A DNA stretch of 22,615 bases. Origin: Treponema sp. (GTDB lineage: Bacteria > Spirochaetota > Spirochaetia > Treponematales > Breznakiellaceae). Numbering within the stretch: position 1 is the first letter of the stretch; each line of letters begins with the position of its first letter. The stretch covers positions 1-22,615 of the forward strand of contig JAITON010000091.1 in NCBI GenBank assembly GCA_031289935.1, given 5' to 3'. Of this stretch, positions 6,845-15,090 are shown piece by piece. The translations under genes and the position numbers were made by a program. Under the pieces are notes generated by a model. The model had not been told where the DNA came from, did not search any database, and was given only the letters and a program-made list of their open reading frames with translations.

Positions 6845-7075
6845 CTCCGGTACGGAGCAGGCGCACTCTGACACGGAGGGGGCGCACTCTGACACGGAGC
6901 GGCCCCCCTCCGGTACGGAGCGGGCGCGCTCTGATACGGAGCGGTCCCCCTCTGACACGGAGCGGTCCCTCTCCGGCACGGAGCGCTCCCCCTCCGGCAC
7001 GGAGCGCTCCCCCTCCGGCACGGAGCGCTCCCCCTCTGGGACGGAGCGGGCGCGCTCTGACACGGAGACAGCCGT
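6845..7075. repeat. 21-bp tandem array 3 (11 units)
   Basis: Eleven units of exactly 21 bp start at 6845 and end at 7075, with core CTCYGRYACGGAGCG (an imperfect inverted repeat CTCCG-N3-CGGAG) and a variable 6-base tail (GCTCCCC, GGTCCCC, GGGCGCG and others). Three units (from 6971) are identical. The last unit ends in GGAGACAGCCGTCTCT, which is the unit junction of array 4 (17775-17790), and the next bases (CCAGGTAACGCTGTACCCGC, from 7083) resemble array 2. The array starts eight bases after the parB-like stop and lies between convergent transcription units. The rest of 7076-7250 holds only the terminator at 7141-7173. Confidence 0.92.
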
Positions 7076-7140
7076 CTCTATACCAGGTAACGCTGTACCC
7101 GCGCCCCCGCGTGAGGCGCTTCCTTTGGCCTAATCCCCCA

Positions 7141-7173
7141 AACAAAGAAGGCGAAGCCGCAACCGGCCTCGCC
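7141..7173 (-). terminator. Terminator of the V-ATPase operon
   Basis: On the minus strand, stem GGCGAGGCCG / CGGCTTCGCC (one G-U pair, loop GTTG) occupies 7173-7150 and is followed by TTCTTTGTT. It lies about 78 bases after the atpB stop. On the plus strand the same hairpin is followed after seven bases by TTTTTT (7181-7186), so it may also stop transcription coming from the PBP/parB-like side. Confidence 0.72.
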
Positions 7174-7250
7174 CGCTTACTTTTTTAGCAAACCCTCGAA
7201 CAATCCACCGCTCTCAGCAGGAACAGAAACCCCAAACGCCATCTATCCCT

Positions 7251-8663
7251 CTATTGCAGCCTATTCGGCCTTTCCTCCGCGCCGCCATCCAGGTACTTCC
7301 CGATAAAGACCGGGTTAATCCGCAACAAGTCTTCCCGGGGGAGCTCCCGCAGCAAGCTCCAGCCCAGGTCCAGGGTCTGCCCGATGTCCCGGTTTTCCGT
7401 ATCCCCCTGGGAGAGGAAGCGCTGTTCAAAGCTCTCCCCAAAGCTGAGGTAGCGCCGGTCCCCCTCGGAAAGCTCTTCCTCGCCGATGATGGAGGCCAGA
7501 TTTCGCACGGACTTGACCCGGGAATAGGCGGCAAAAAGCTGGCTGGACACATCCTTGTGATCCTCCCGGGTCATGCCTTGGCCGATGCCATCCTTCATGA
7601 GCCGGGACAGGCTTGGAAGGCCGGCCACCGGTGGATAGATTCCCCGCTGGGTCAGTTCCCGGTCCAGCACGATCTGGCCCTCGGTGATGTAGCCCGAAAG
7701 GTCCGGTATGGGGTGGCTGATGTCGTCGTTGGGCATGGTAAGGATGGGTATCTGGGTGATGGAGCCCGTGGAGCCGCTGATCTTGCCGGCCCGTTCATAG
7801 AGGCTCGCCAGATCGCTGTAGAGGTAGCCGGGATAGCCTTTGCGGCTGGGCACCTCGCCCCGGATGCTGGACACCTCCCGAAGGGCTTCGCAGTAGTTGG
7901 TCATGTCGGTCATCACCACCAGGACGTGCATGTTTCGTTCGTAGGCCAGGTACTCGGCGGCCGTAAGGGCGCAGCGGGGGGCCACCAGGCGTTCCAGGCT
8001 CGGAGCGTCGGCCAAGGACAAAAAGACTACCACGTTAGCCAGGACCCCGGACTTCTCAAAATCGTCCAGGAAGAAGCGGGCCACATCGTATTTGACCCCC
8101 ATAGCGCAGAAGACCACCACGAAGGGCTCTGAGGACTCGCTTGCGTTAATAATCTTGGCCTGCCGGACAATCTGGGCGGCCAGCTTGTTGTGGGGGAGCC
8201 CGTTCCCCGAGAAAATCGGTAGTTTCTGGCCCCGGATCAGGGTATTCATGCCATCGATGGCAGAGATACCGGTCTGGATAAAGTCTCTGGGGTAGAGCCG
8301 GGCGTAGGGGTTGATGGGCAGACCGTTCACGTCCAGGCAGGTTGAGGAGATAATATCCCCGTAGCCGTCGATAGGTTCCCCCAGGCCGTTGAATATCCGC
8401 CCCAGAAGCCCCGGACCCACTCGCAGTTCCATGGACTTCCCCAGGAATTCCACCCGGCTGTCCACTGCGGAAAGCCCCGTGTTGCTGCCGAAAATCTGGA
8501 TAGCGGTGAACTCGTCGCTCATGTCCACCACCCGGCCCAACCGGCGGCCCTCATCCCGGTCGTAAACCGCTACCACCTCGTTAAAGCCCACATTGCGGCT
8601 CCGCCCGGTAATGACCACCGGCCCCTCTATCCGGGTCAGGCCCCGGTATTCAACACCCTTCAT
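7251..8663 (-). CDS. atpB: V/A-type ATPase subunit B
   Basis: 470 residues, full length for the non-catalytic B subunit of the cytoplasmic V1/A1 hexamer. Recognisable family segments are YRGLTRIEGPVVI at the N terminus, GPGLLGRIFNGLGEPIDG, FIQTGISAIDGMNTLIRGQKLPIFSG in place of a functional Walker A loop, MTDMTNYCEALRE, RKGYPGYLYSDLASLYERAG and ITQIPILTMPNDDISHPIPDLSGYITEG. B alternates with A and contributes the arginine finger to the A-B nucleotide site. The start ATG has AAGGAGG ten bases upstream. It is separated from atpA by a structured gap of 102 bases, the only large gap in the operon, and is the last gene: the usual next gene, subunit D, is not present before the terminator. Confidence 0.97.
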   Translation of the reverse strand: MKGVEYRGLTRIEGPVVITGRSRNVGFNEVVAVYDRDEGRRLGRVVDMSDEFTAIQIFGSNTGLSAVDSRVEFLGKSMELRVGPGLLGRIFNGLGEPIDGYGDIISSTCLDVNGLPINPYARLYPRDFIQTGISAIDGMNTLIRGQKLPIFSGNGLPHNKLAAQIVRQAKIINASESSEPFVVVFCAMGVKYDVARFFLDDFEKSGVLANVVVFLSLADAPSLERLVAPRCALTAAEYLAYERNMHVLVVMTDMTNYCEALREVSSIRGEVPSRKGYPGYLYSDLASLYERAGKISGSTGSITQIPILTMPNDDISHPIPDLSGYITEGQIVLDRELTQRGIYPPVAGLPSLSRLMKDGIGQGMTREDHKDVSSQLFAAYSRVKSVRNLASIIGEEELSEGDRRYLSFGESFEQRFLSQGDTENRDIGQTLDLGWSLLRELPREDLLRINPVFIGKYLDGGAEERPNRLQ

Positions 8664-8765
8664 TCTATAACCCCTCCTTGGGATACGCTGATTCGTTGCG
8701 AAGGGTACGCCCCTTGGGGCGAAACTGTACCCTGAGTCAAATACCTTACGATAATCAGTACTTCC
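8664..8765 (-). promoter_or_regulatory. Structured atpA-atpB intergenic element
   Basis: In transcript orientation (minus) the order is GGTATTTGACTC (8745-8734), then GGGTAC (8732-8727), a short spacer, GCCCC-AA-GGGGC (8720-8709) and GTACCC (8708-8703), that is a hairpin within a hairpin with a one-sided bulge. The same arrangement with different outer arms occurs at 22525-22582. Such a structure between A and B may mark an RNA processing site or adjust the A to B ratio; this is inference. It is followed by the atpB ribosome binding site. Confidence 0.6.
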
Positions 8766-10562
8766 CTAGCTGCGGTAACTCCGCTCAAGCTCCTGCAAGG
8801 CGGCCCGCATCTCCTGCTCAAAGGCCCCCAGGGCTCCGGCATCGTCGTTGGCCGCAGAACTCTTGAGCCGGGAAAGCCGCTCCCGCAGAGGAGTCTCTCC
8901 CTGGCCGGCCAGGGCGGTAATCTTCATGAGGGGGGCCCCCAGTTTGATGCAGAGCTCCGCCCGTTCGTGGAATTCCATGATGAGCTCCAAAAGCCGCACC
9001 TGCTTGGCGGGGACGCAGTACATGTCTAGCTCATCAAAAGAATTTTGCTGCAAAAAACCGTTTTTCACGATCTCTGCGGTGATCAGCACCAGCCGCTGAT
9101 CGTCCGGCAGCGCGTCCGGACCGATGAGCCGCACGATCTCCGCTAGGCGCTGCTCCTTCTTGAGCAGATCCAGGGCGGCCTGGCGCACCCGGCTCCAGAG
9201 AGGGTTGAGCTTTTCCCACCAGGGCCGGACCTCGTCGGCATACTCGCTGTAACTGTCGATCCAGGAGATAGCCGGGTAGTGCCGGGCGTTGGCCAGGTCC
9301 CGGTCCAGGGCCCAGAAGCAGCGGATGAATCGCTTGGTGTGCTGGGTCACGGGCTCCGAGAAGTCACCTCCCGGCGGGGACACGGCCCCGATAATCGACA
9401 CCGAGCCCTCGCCGCCGGAATGGGTGCGGACCCGGCCGGCACGCTCGTAGAACTCCGCGAGCCGGGTGGGGAGGTATGCCGGGAAGCCTTCTTCGGCAGG
9501 CATCTCCTCCATGCGGCCCGAAAGCTCCCGCAGGGCCTCGGCCCAACGGCTGGTACTATCCGCCATGATAGCTACGTGGTAACCCATGTCCCGGTAAAAC
9601 TCCGCCAGGGTTACACCGGTGTAGATGGACACCTCCCGGGCTGCCACGGGCATATTGCTCGTGTTGGCGATCAGGATAGTCCGCTCCATGAGAGAACGCC
9701 CCGTGCGGGGGTCCGTGAGCTGGGGGAATTCGGTGAGCACATCGGTCATCTCGTTGCCCCGCTCCCCGCAGCCGATGTAGATGATGAGGTCTGCATCACA
9801 CCACTTAGCCACCGCATGCTGGGTCATAGTCTTGCCCGTACCGAAGCCACCGGGAATGGCCGCCGTACCGCCCTTTGAGAGGGGAAAGAACAGGTCGATG
9901 ACCCGCTGACCCGTGATCAGCGGCTCGTCCGGCGAAAGCCGCTCCGCGCTGGGCCGGGGAATCCGTACGGGCCACCACTGGGCAATGGGTATCTCTTCGC
10001 CTGCGTCGGTCCGGGCGGCAATAGTTCCGGCGGTAACCTTTCCGGCGGGAATCAGTTCGGTCAGGACCCCTCCCCTCGTATCCGGGGGAACCATGATCTT
10101 GCAACTGATGCTCTCGGTCTCCTGGACGCTCCCCAGGACCAGACCCGGCGCAGCCTTGACCGCCTCTCCATCGGCCAGCTTGGCCGCCAGAGAGGCATGA
10201 GGCGTAAAGTCCCATTCACGGGCCGGGTCCAGGGGTTCCCCCCGGCTACCGGAGGCCATAAACGCCCCGTCCCGTTTGAACAGGGTTTCCAGGGGCCGCT
10301 GAATCCCGTCGTAGATCGTACCGACAAGCCCCGGCCCGAGCCGAGCCGACAGGGGCCGCCCCGTGGAATTGGCCTCCGCGCCGATCTTAAGGCCCGTCTC
10401 GTCCTCGTAAACCTGGATCACTGCCTCGTCCCGTTCCAGACGAATGATCTCGCCGATGATACGCTTGTCGCCCACCTCCACCACGTCAAAGAGCCCGGCC
10501 TCGCCGAGCCCGGTGGCCCGGATAATAGGCCCCGATATGCGCCTGACCCTGCCCTTAAGCAT
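8766..10562 (-). CDS. atpA: V/A-type ATPase catalytic subunit A
   Basis: 598 residues, full length. This is the catalytic subunit of the soluble head. Family features in order: the N-terminal beta-barrel (GRVRRISGPIIRATG), the A-specific non-homologous insertion (about 110-200), Walker A GGFGTGKT at 238-245, GCGERGNEM with the catalytic glutamate Glu267, SRWAEALRE and EGFPAYLPTRLAEFYERAG, and a helical C-terminal domain. Its ATG lies inside the 3' end of atpE (8-base overlap, 10555-10562) behind GAGGAGG, so translation is coupled. It hydrolyses or makes ATP against ion flow through the I/K membrane sector; direction and ion cannot be told from this protein. Confidence 0.97.
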   Translation of the reverse strand: MLKGRVRRISGPIIRATGLGEAGLFDVVEVGDKRIIGEIIRLERDEAVIQVYEDETGLKIGAEANSTGRPLSARLGPGLVGTIYDGIQRPLETLFKRDGAFMASGSRGEPLDPAREWDFTPHASLAAKLADGEAVKAAPGLVLGSVQETESISCKIMVPPDTRGGVLTELIPAGKVTAGTIAARTDAGEEIPIAQWWPVRIPRPSAERLSPDEPLITGQRVIDLFFPLSKGGTAAIPGGFGTGKTMTQHAVAKWCDADLIIYIGCGERGNEMTDVLTEFPQLTDPRTGRSLMERTILIANTSNMPVAAREVSIYTGVTLAEFYRDMGYHVAIMADSTSRWAEALRELSGRMEEMPAEEGFPAYLPTRLAEFYERAGRVRTHSGGEGSVSIIGAVSPPGGDFSEPVTQHTKRFIRCFWALDRDLANARHYPAISWIDSYSEYADEVRPWWEKLNPLWSRVRQAALDLLKKEQRLAEIVRLIGPDALPDDQRLVLITAEIVKNGFLQQNSFDELDMYCVPAKQVRLLELIMEFHERAELCIKLGAPLMKITALAGQGETPLRERLSRLKSSAANDDAGALGAFEQEMRAALQELERSYRS

Positions 10563-11199
10563 TGACCGCCTCCTCTGCCCCCGGTCCCAGGAGGGCCGCC
10601 GCCAGTTCCGCCCGCTTGTCCCGAAGCAGGTATTCCAGGGCCTCGTCGGCGGACACAGCCAGCCTGAGCCTTGGCCCCTCGATAATCAGAGCGGGGAATT
10701 TTCCCGGCAGAGGCAACCGGTCTCCAGTTTCGATTGATAGACTGCTGAGCGTTCCCTGAGGCAAAACCTTTTTAAGGAGTCCCCGGATCTCGGCTTCGGA
10801 AAGCTGTCGGGAACGGACCCGGAGGCCCCCGCCCTCGAATTCCGGCACCGCCTCGACCGCCCGCTTCGCCAGTTCCTCCTCAAGGAGGGCCAAGGTTCTC
10901 TCCCGTCCCAAGCCGGCAAGGTAAGCATCCTTGGCCTCGTGGAGGAGCCGGTCGATCCGGTCCAGGCGGCTCCGCTTCTTGTCCAGGGGCAGCCGGGCAT
11001 CAAGCTCCGTCCGCTGGGCTTCGAGCCGCCTCCGGTACTGATCCCGAAGAGCCCCCAAGGCCTCTTCGGTCTTCTTTTCCCAGGTTTTCGCCACGGAAGC
11101 GGCGGACTCTCCGGCAGCCTTAAGGATCTTCTGAGCCTTCCGCCGCGAGTCCTCCAGGATCTCCCGGTCCAGCACTTCCGTTGATTGCAATTCTTCCAT
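10555..11199 (-). CDS. atpE: V/A-type ATPase subunit E (peripheral stalk)
   Basis: 214 residues. The first about 100 residues are a long charged helix (LDREILEDSRRKAQKILKAA... through RRRLEAQRTELDARLPLDKKRSR), as in E subunits that pair with the H/G coiled-coil subunit to form the peripheral stalk. The C-terminal half (about 105-214) is the globular domain that clamps the A/B hexamer from above, with EGGLRVR- and EALEYLLRDKRAELAAALLG-type ends. It starts six bases after atpF and overlaps atpA by eight bases. The ribosome binding site is weak, so translation probably depends on coupling. The family assignment rests on position and architecture more than on sharp motifs. Confidence 0.85.
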   Translation of the reverse strand: MEELQSTEVLDREILEDSRRKAQKILKAAGESAASVAKTWEKKTEEALGALRDQYRRRLEAQRTELDARLPLDKKRSRLDRIDRLLHEAKDAYLAGLGRERTLALLEEELAKRAVEAVPEFEGGGLRVRSRQLSEAEIRGLLKKVLPQGTLSSLSIETGDRLPLPGKFPALIIEGPRLRLAVSADEALEYLLRDKRAELAAALLGPGAEEAVNA

Positions 11200-11205
11200 A
11201 AAAAC

Positions 11206-11559
11206 CTACACGTGTATGCCGATGGCTTCCCTGATGGAATCCACCAGGGTTTTACGGCCTTCAAGCCGCCCCATAATGCCGGGAATCTCCACCACCAGAG
11301 GATACCTGCCCGAAAGTTGCCAGTCCGTCAGATCACTCCCCAGCCAGTCCGCAGCCTCTTCGGTGAGGATCAGGACCCGGTAATCCCCGGCGCCGGGGAT
11401 TGCCTCGGGCAGGACCGTCCCAGCGGTCTCGTTCCAGCCCCGGGTGATCTTCAAAAAGACCTCTCGGGTCTCCTCAGCGTTGGAAGCCGCCACACCACCC
11501 ACCCCGATCAGGTGGAAGGCCGAGAGCAGTTCGGCATCGCCGATAAAAAAATACCCCAT
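11206..11559 (-). CDS. atpF: V/A-type ATPase subunit F (central stalk)
   Basis: 117 residues from the ATG at 11559; an in-frame TTG directly before it (11562) would add one residue. Family marks: YFFIGDAELLSAFHLIGVGGVAA at the N terminus (usually IGD...GFRLAGV), DYRVLILTEEAADWL and the PLVVEIPG segment. F binds the D shaft and regulates rotation. It begins six bases after the atpK stop and lacks a clear ribosome binding site, so translational coupling to atpK is likely. Its normal binding partner, subunit D, is not encoded in this locus. Confidence 0.9.
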   Translation of the reverse strand: MGYFFIGDAELLSAFHLIGVGGVAASNAEETREVFLKITRGWNETAGTVLPEAIPGAGDYRVLILTEEAADWLGSDLTDWQLSGRYPLVVEIPGIMGRLEGRKTLVDSIREAIGIHV

Positions 11560-11565
11560 CAAAAA

Positions 11566-11862
11566 TCAGAATATTATGATGAGCAGCGCCACCAGGAATC
11601 CCCAGAGGCAGATGCCTTCCGCCAGACCCGCATAGGGCAGGGCCTTGCCAGAAAGCTCCGGGTTCTCGCTCATAGCGCCCATAGCCGCCGAACCGATCTG
11701 ACCCACCGCAATACCCCCGGCGATACAGGAAAGCCCCACCGCCAGGGCCGCAGCAAAGTACTTCCACACCGCCGTTCCGTCTGCCGCTTCCGCCTCCTGG
11801 GCAAAGGCCGTGCCGCCCAGGGCCAGAAGAATCAGCACTACCAAAATCACCTTTCGCTTCAT
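11566..11862 (-). CDS. atpK: V/A-type ATPase membrane rotor subunit K (proteolipid)
   Basis: 98 residues from the ATG at 11862 (AAGGAG six bases upstream; the frame extends further but into atpI). Residues 1-22 form a signal-peptide-like helix (MKRKVILVVLILLALGGTAFA), then two membrane helices: about 33-63 (YFAAALAVGLSCIAGGIAVGQ...) and 75-98 (LPYAGLAEGICLWGFLVALL). The polar loop SENPELSGKA joins them. Glu82 in the second helix is the ion-carrying carboxylate, and Gln55 in the first is a possible second ligand of the kind seen in sodium-binding rings; I would not call the ion from this alone. This is the short two-helix form rather than the duplicated four-helix form. The cleavable-looking N terminus is notable for a rotor subunit. 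Confidence 0.94.
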   Translation of the reverse strand: MKRKVILVVLILLALGGTAFAQEAEAADGTAVWKYFAAALAVGLSCIAGGIAVGQIGSAAMGAMSENPELSGKALPYAGLAEGICLWGFLVALLIIIF

Positions 11863-11872
11863 CTCAAACTCC

Positions 11873-13939
11873 TTATGTCGTCTTATTGAACCTAAAGGGG
11901 CGGTATTCCACGCCCGTTTCGGTGAAAAACTTACTAAAAAACTCGTAGTATTGCAGCCTGACCACCTGGATGGCCACAATCATCCCCTCCAGCGCGATAA
12001 TCACGGCGTTCCCAACAATCATGATGACGAAGGCCAGAACCGGCCCCACGGGAGCGCCGGCCACCAGCCCCGAGAGGGTAAACACGATAAAGGAGAGCAC
12101 CGCATGGGACAGGGCAAAGGCCCCCACCCGGAGGAAGCTCACCGTGTTGGAGATATAGGTGGAGGCCGTCTCCAGAACCTCCACAAATCCCTCCATAATA
12201 AAGACCATGAGACCTTCCTCCAGAACCGGCCGCTTCCCTGTGAGGAGCCGCCAGAGGACCGGCCCGAAAAAGATACAGAAGACCGGCACAAGGAGCCCTA
12301 CAAGGTCGAACCAGGCGAAGGTCCCGGTACCGGCAGAGCCGGTATTCAGCATGATCCGCACCGCCATGGAGATGGCGTACCAGAAAAGGATGAGCCCCGC
12401 AGCACCGGTCTTGGAAAATAGAGCCTTTTCCCGCCTTTTCAGAGTCCAAAGGTTGACGATATTAACGATAAGACCGATGGAATTAAGCACCACCCCCACG
12501 GCGATAGTAAAGCCGAAGAAGTAGAAGAGCTTGTCCATGCTCTCCTTTTCGGGCATTAACTGGAGAATTTTTTCGGGTGCCGCTCCAGGGATGCCGAAGA
12601 GGCCCATGAAAAAGCCCGTAACCGCCTTGGTAGGGCCCTTCAGGAGATCCTCGTTGGTAAAGACCGAGCCCGTGAGGAGGCCCATAACCATGGAACTTAT
12701 CACCACGGCTCTTAGGGGGGTCGAATAGGACCGGAAGCCCGCCAGGGCCTTCAGCCCCTTCTTCCCGGTGAAGAGCCCCAGAAGCAGGAGTACCAGGCCC
12801 TGGCCCAGGTCCCCGAACATGATGCCGAAGAGCAGGGTAAAGAAGAAGGCCACGAAGGGCGTAGGGTCGATGGTGCCGTAAAGGGGGGCCCCATAGGAAA
12901 AGACCACCCCCTCGAAGCCCCGGACAAAGGCCCCGTGGTCCAGGGACACGGGCACCTTCTCCCGGCCTTCCCGCACTCCGGGCAGTTCCTCGGGGTCGTA
13001 GGCCCGGATCGCCACCCTGCCCCCGGTCTGGCTCTCCAGGGCTGTAGCCAGGGAGCGCAGTTCTTCCGCCGGAACCCAGCCCGAAAGCACGTAGACGCTG
13101 CTCAGAGCCTTGAGCCTCCCCTTGAGCTGCTCCACCTGGAAGCCCAGGAGGAAGGCCGCTGCAAGCCGCTTGAGCATAGGGGCCGCCTCATCCCGAAGCC
13201 CGGTCTTTTCGCCCTGTATTTGCTCCAGTTCCGCCGCCATGACCCCCAGCCGCCCTTCCAGGCCGGCAATCAGCTCCGAGGGAACCCCCTTAAAGTCCTC
13301 GGGGACGGCTATGGGCATAAAGGCATATTTCTTAAGCTCCGAATCCAGGGCAAAACGCCCTTTTCGGGATGCCGCCGCCAGAACCCGCTCCCCGGTCCCT
13401 TCCCCTCCCTTTCCCAGGGGGATAATCAGGGCGCGGTCCCCCAGGCTTTCCCGGGCAAGCTCCTGGCCCCGGGGGTCCAGCCGCCCCACCCGCAGGGTCA
13501 GGAAGGAAAGCTGATCCAGGTCGCGGAAGGGGGCGCTCAGGTTTTCAAAGGCCTTGACCTCGTGGAGAGTCTCCTCGACCTTGGCTTTTTCCTGCCGGAA
13601 CTCCCCTTCCCGTTCACTCAGAGCAGCGGTCGCCGCGCAGAGACGATCAGCCAGAGCAGCCTCGTCTTCACCGGGGAGAGTGCTGGAATCCCCACATTCC
13701 TCCGGGAAGTGGATACCCAGGTAAGCCGCAGCGCTCCGCAGGGCCTCAAGCTTTTCCCGGATCAACACCAGTTGAACCGATTCCTTGGGAGGAACCCGCG
13801 CCATACCATCGGCCCCAGGACCAGCCTCCTCGTCGGCCAGATGGAGCAGTGCCTGGCGGCCCAGGTACTCAATTACCCGGTCGGCGTCCCGGTCCAGGAT
13901 ACTGAGCTCAATCCGTTTCATCTTTCGGGGCCGCATCAT
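11873..13939 (-). CDS. atpI: V/A-type ATPase membrane subunit I
   Basis: 688 residues from the first of two adjacent ATGs (13939; GGAGG seven bases upstream, and the ATG overlaps the atpC stop as ATGATG). The N-terminal half (to about 350) is cytoplasmic: an IELSILDRDADRVIEYLG opening, long helices, and the YVLSGWVPAEELRSLATALE domain. The C-terminal half has about seven to eight membrane helices, with PFVAFFFTLLFGIMFGDLGQG (the family signature), the helix containing MIRTAM-like arginines read as YAISMAVRIMLN, and SNTVSFLRVGAFALSHAVLS with the conserved arginine that faces the rotor carboxylate. It forms the ion half-channels beside the K ring and anchors the peripheral stalk. Ten bases separate it from atpK. 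Confidence 0.96.
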   Translation of the reverse strand: MMRPRKMKRIELSILDRDADRVIEYLGRQALLHLADEEAGPGADGMARVPPKESVQLVLIREKLEALRSAAAYLGIHFPEECGDSSTLPGEDEAALADRLCAATAALSEREGEFRQEKAKVEETLHEVKAFENLSAPFRDLDQLSFLTLRVGRLDPRGQELARESLGDRALIIPLGKGGEGTGERVLAAASRKGRFALDSELKKYAFMPIAVPEDFKGVPSELIAGLEGRLGVMAAELEQIQGEKTGLRDEAAPMLKRLAAAFLLGFQVEQLKGRLKALSSVYVLSGWVPAEELRSLATALESQTGGRVAIRAYDPEELPGVREGREKVPVSLDHGAFVRGFEGVVFSYGAPLYGTIDPTPFVAFFFTLLFGIMFGDLGQGLVLLLLGLFTGKKGLKALAGFRSYSTPLRAVVISSMVMGLLTGSVFTNEDLLKGPTKAVTGFFMGLFGIPGAAPEKILQLMPEKESMDKLFYFFGFTIAVGVVLNSIGLIVNIVNLWTLKRREKALFSKTGAAGLILFWYAISMAVRIMLNTGSAGTGTFAWFDLVGLLVPVFCIFFGPVLWRLLTGKRPVLEEGLMVFIMEGFVEVLETASTYISNTVSFLRVGAFALSHAVLSFIVFTLSGLVAGAPVGPVLAFVIMIVGNAVIIALEGMIVAIQVVRLQYYEFFSKFFTETGVEYRPFRFNKTT

Positions 13940-14772
13940 GGCGCCACCTCCAGGAGGGCAAACACATCCTTGGAAGACATGCCCAGACCGATCCCCTCGG
14001 ATAGACTGGTCAGGATATCCTCCTCGAATTGCTTGATCTTGATAAAACAAAAGACCGTGTCCAGGGAAAAAGGATCCCGGTGAAAGTTACGCTTCGACAG
14101 ATTATAAAGGTATTCGCTCGCGGCATTTTGAAAGTACCGGGGATCAACGGTCCAGGCTTCCCCGCTCTGTCCGGGATTGAGGAAGGAAGCCCAGCGCCAG
14201 GACCTCCAGGCTTCCATGTTATCCAGGGGCAGCTCCAGGCAGAGCAGAGCATCGGCCAGCCAGTCGGTCGCGCGACGGCCCCTGCCCGGTTCCCCCTCGG
14301 GATAAACCAGACGCTGCTTAATCTCTTCGCTGTCCATACGGTAATAGGACCTGAGCCTCATGGCCCAGACGGTATTCCGCAGGGCGATTTCTTCGGAAAG
14401 TATCTTTTCGCTCATCCAGCGGTCCTTTTTAGGCAACTTCATCATAGCCGTCCAGAGGACGCTGTAATAGCGCTGATCCGGCTGCTCCGTGTCTCCGGGA
14501 CGGGAGAGGAGGACCAGAAACTCCGGGGGATCCCTGAAACAGGCCACGATACCGTCCGCCGCGTCCTGGAAACGGCCCGCAAAGCGCTTTTCCAGATCCG
14601 GCAGCAGTTCCCGCTCGGGCAGGTTCCGGGAATTGATGGGGAAGACCAGCCGGTCCAGTTCCGCCAGCCGGGTTACCTGGCCCAGAGCCTTCATCCGCCG
14701 GCCCACATAGGATTTGCCGATGATCCCGCAGGCTTTGGCATAGGCGTAGGCCCGTTCCCCCGATCCTATCAC
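13936..14772 (-). CDS. atpC: V/A-type ATPase subunit C (AC39/d type)
   Basis: 278 residues, starting at GTG 14772 which overlaps the previous stop as GTGA. It is all-alpha and has the opening AYAYAKACGIIGKSYVGRRMKAL and LAELDRLVFP typical of the AC39/C family, the funnel-shaped adaptor that couples the central shaft to the K ring. The middle is diverged, with many Trp and Arg residues (WRSWRWASFLNPG), and the C-terminal part FCFIKIKQFEEDILTSLSEGIGLG matches the family end in which the chain returns to the membrane. It overlaps atpI by four bases. The assignment is good from position and the two ends, though the sequence is more diverged than the A, B, I and K subunits. Confidence 0.83.
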   Translation of the reverse strand: MIGSGERAYAYAKACGIIGKSYVGRRMKALGQVTRLAELDRLVFPINSRNLPERELLPDLEKRFAGRFQDAADGIVACFRDPPEFLVLLSRPGDTEQPDQRYYSVLWTAMMKLPKKDRWMSEKILSEEIALRNTVWAMRLRSYYRMDSEEIKQRLVYPEGEPGRGRRATDWLADALLCLELPLDNMEAWRSWRWASFLNPGQSGEAWTVDPRYFQNAASEYLYNLSKRNFHRDPFSLDTVFCFIKIKQFEEDILTSLSEGIGLGMSSKDVFALLEVAP

Positions 14773-15074
14773 GCTAATCTCAACAATCCAGCCGCCAAGG
14801 CGCTGAACTTTCCCCGGTCGGCAGGCTCCCGGTCCAGGCCAGAGCGGTATTCTTCCAGGGTCCGGCGGTAGCGCTCCTCCATTCCCGCAAACTCCTCCCG
14901 GTACTGCGCCTCCTGGGCGGCGATCTCCCGGGCGTAGCGTTCCTCATAGACCGCCCGGTGTTCCTTTTCCGCCTCCTGCACCCGCCGGTCCGCTTCGGTC
15001 TGGGCATCGTTCACCAGCGCTTCGGCCTGGCCTTCAATTTCCAATAAATGCTGGAGTATGTTTTGATCATCCAT
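14769..15074 (-). CDS. Coiled-coil peripheral-stalk subunit (G/H type)
   Basis: 101 residues, almost entirely one charged helix: LLEIEGQAEALVNDAQTEADRRVQEAEKEH... through YREEFAGMEERYRRTLEEYRSG. This is the architecture of the V/A-ATPase G/H (NtpF-like) subunit that pairs with E in the peripheral stalk. Such subunits commonly open the operon, as here. It starts 17 bases after the EIIA stop and overlaps atpC by four bases (GTGA). Low sequence complexity means the identification rests on position, length and coiled-coil character. Confidence 0.75.
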   Translation of the reverse strand: MDDQNILQHLLEIEGQAEALVNDAQTEADRRVQEAEKEHRAVYEERYAREIAAQEAQYREEFAGMEERYRRTLEEYRSGLDREPADRGKFSALAAGLLRLA

Positions 15075-15090
15075 GACAACCTGCCCGGGC

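Noticed and set aside
6845..7075. CRISPR array
   Set aside because: Units are head-to-tail without unique spacers, the period is 21 bp and no cas genes are present.
7076..7250. Remnant of ATPase subunit D after atpB
   Set aside because: None of the frames shows the long helical D sequence; the stretch is repeat, terminator and unremarkable bases.
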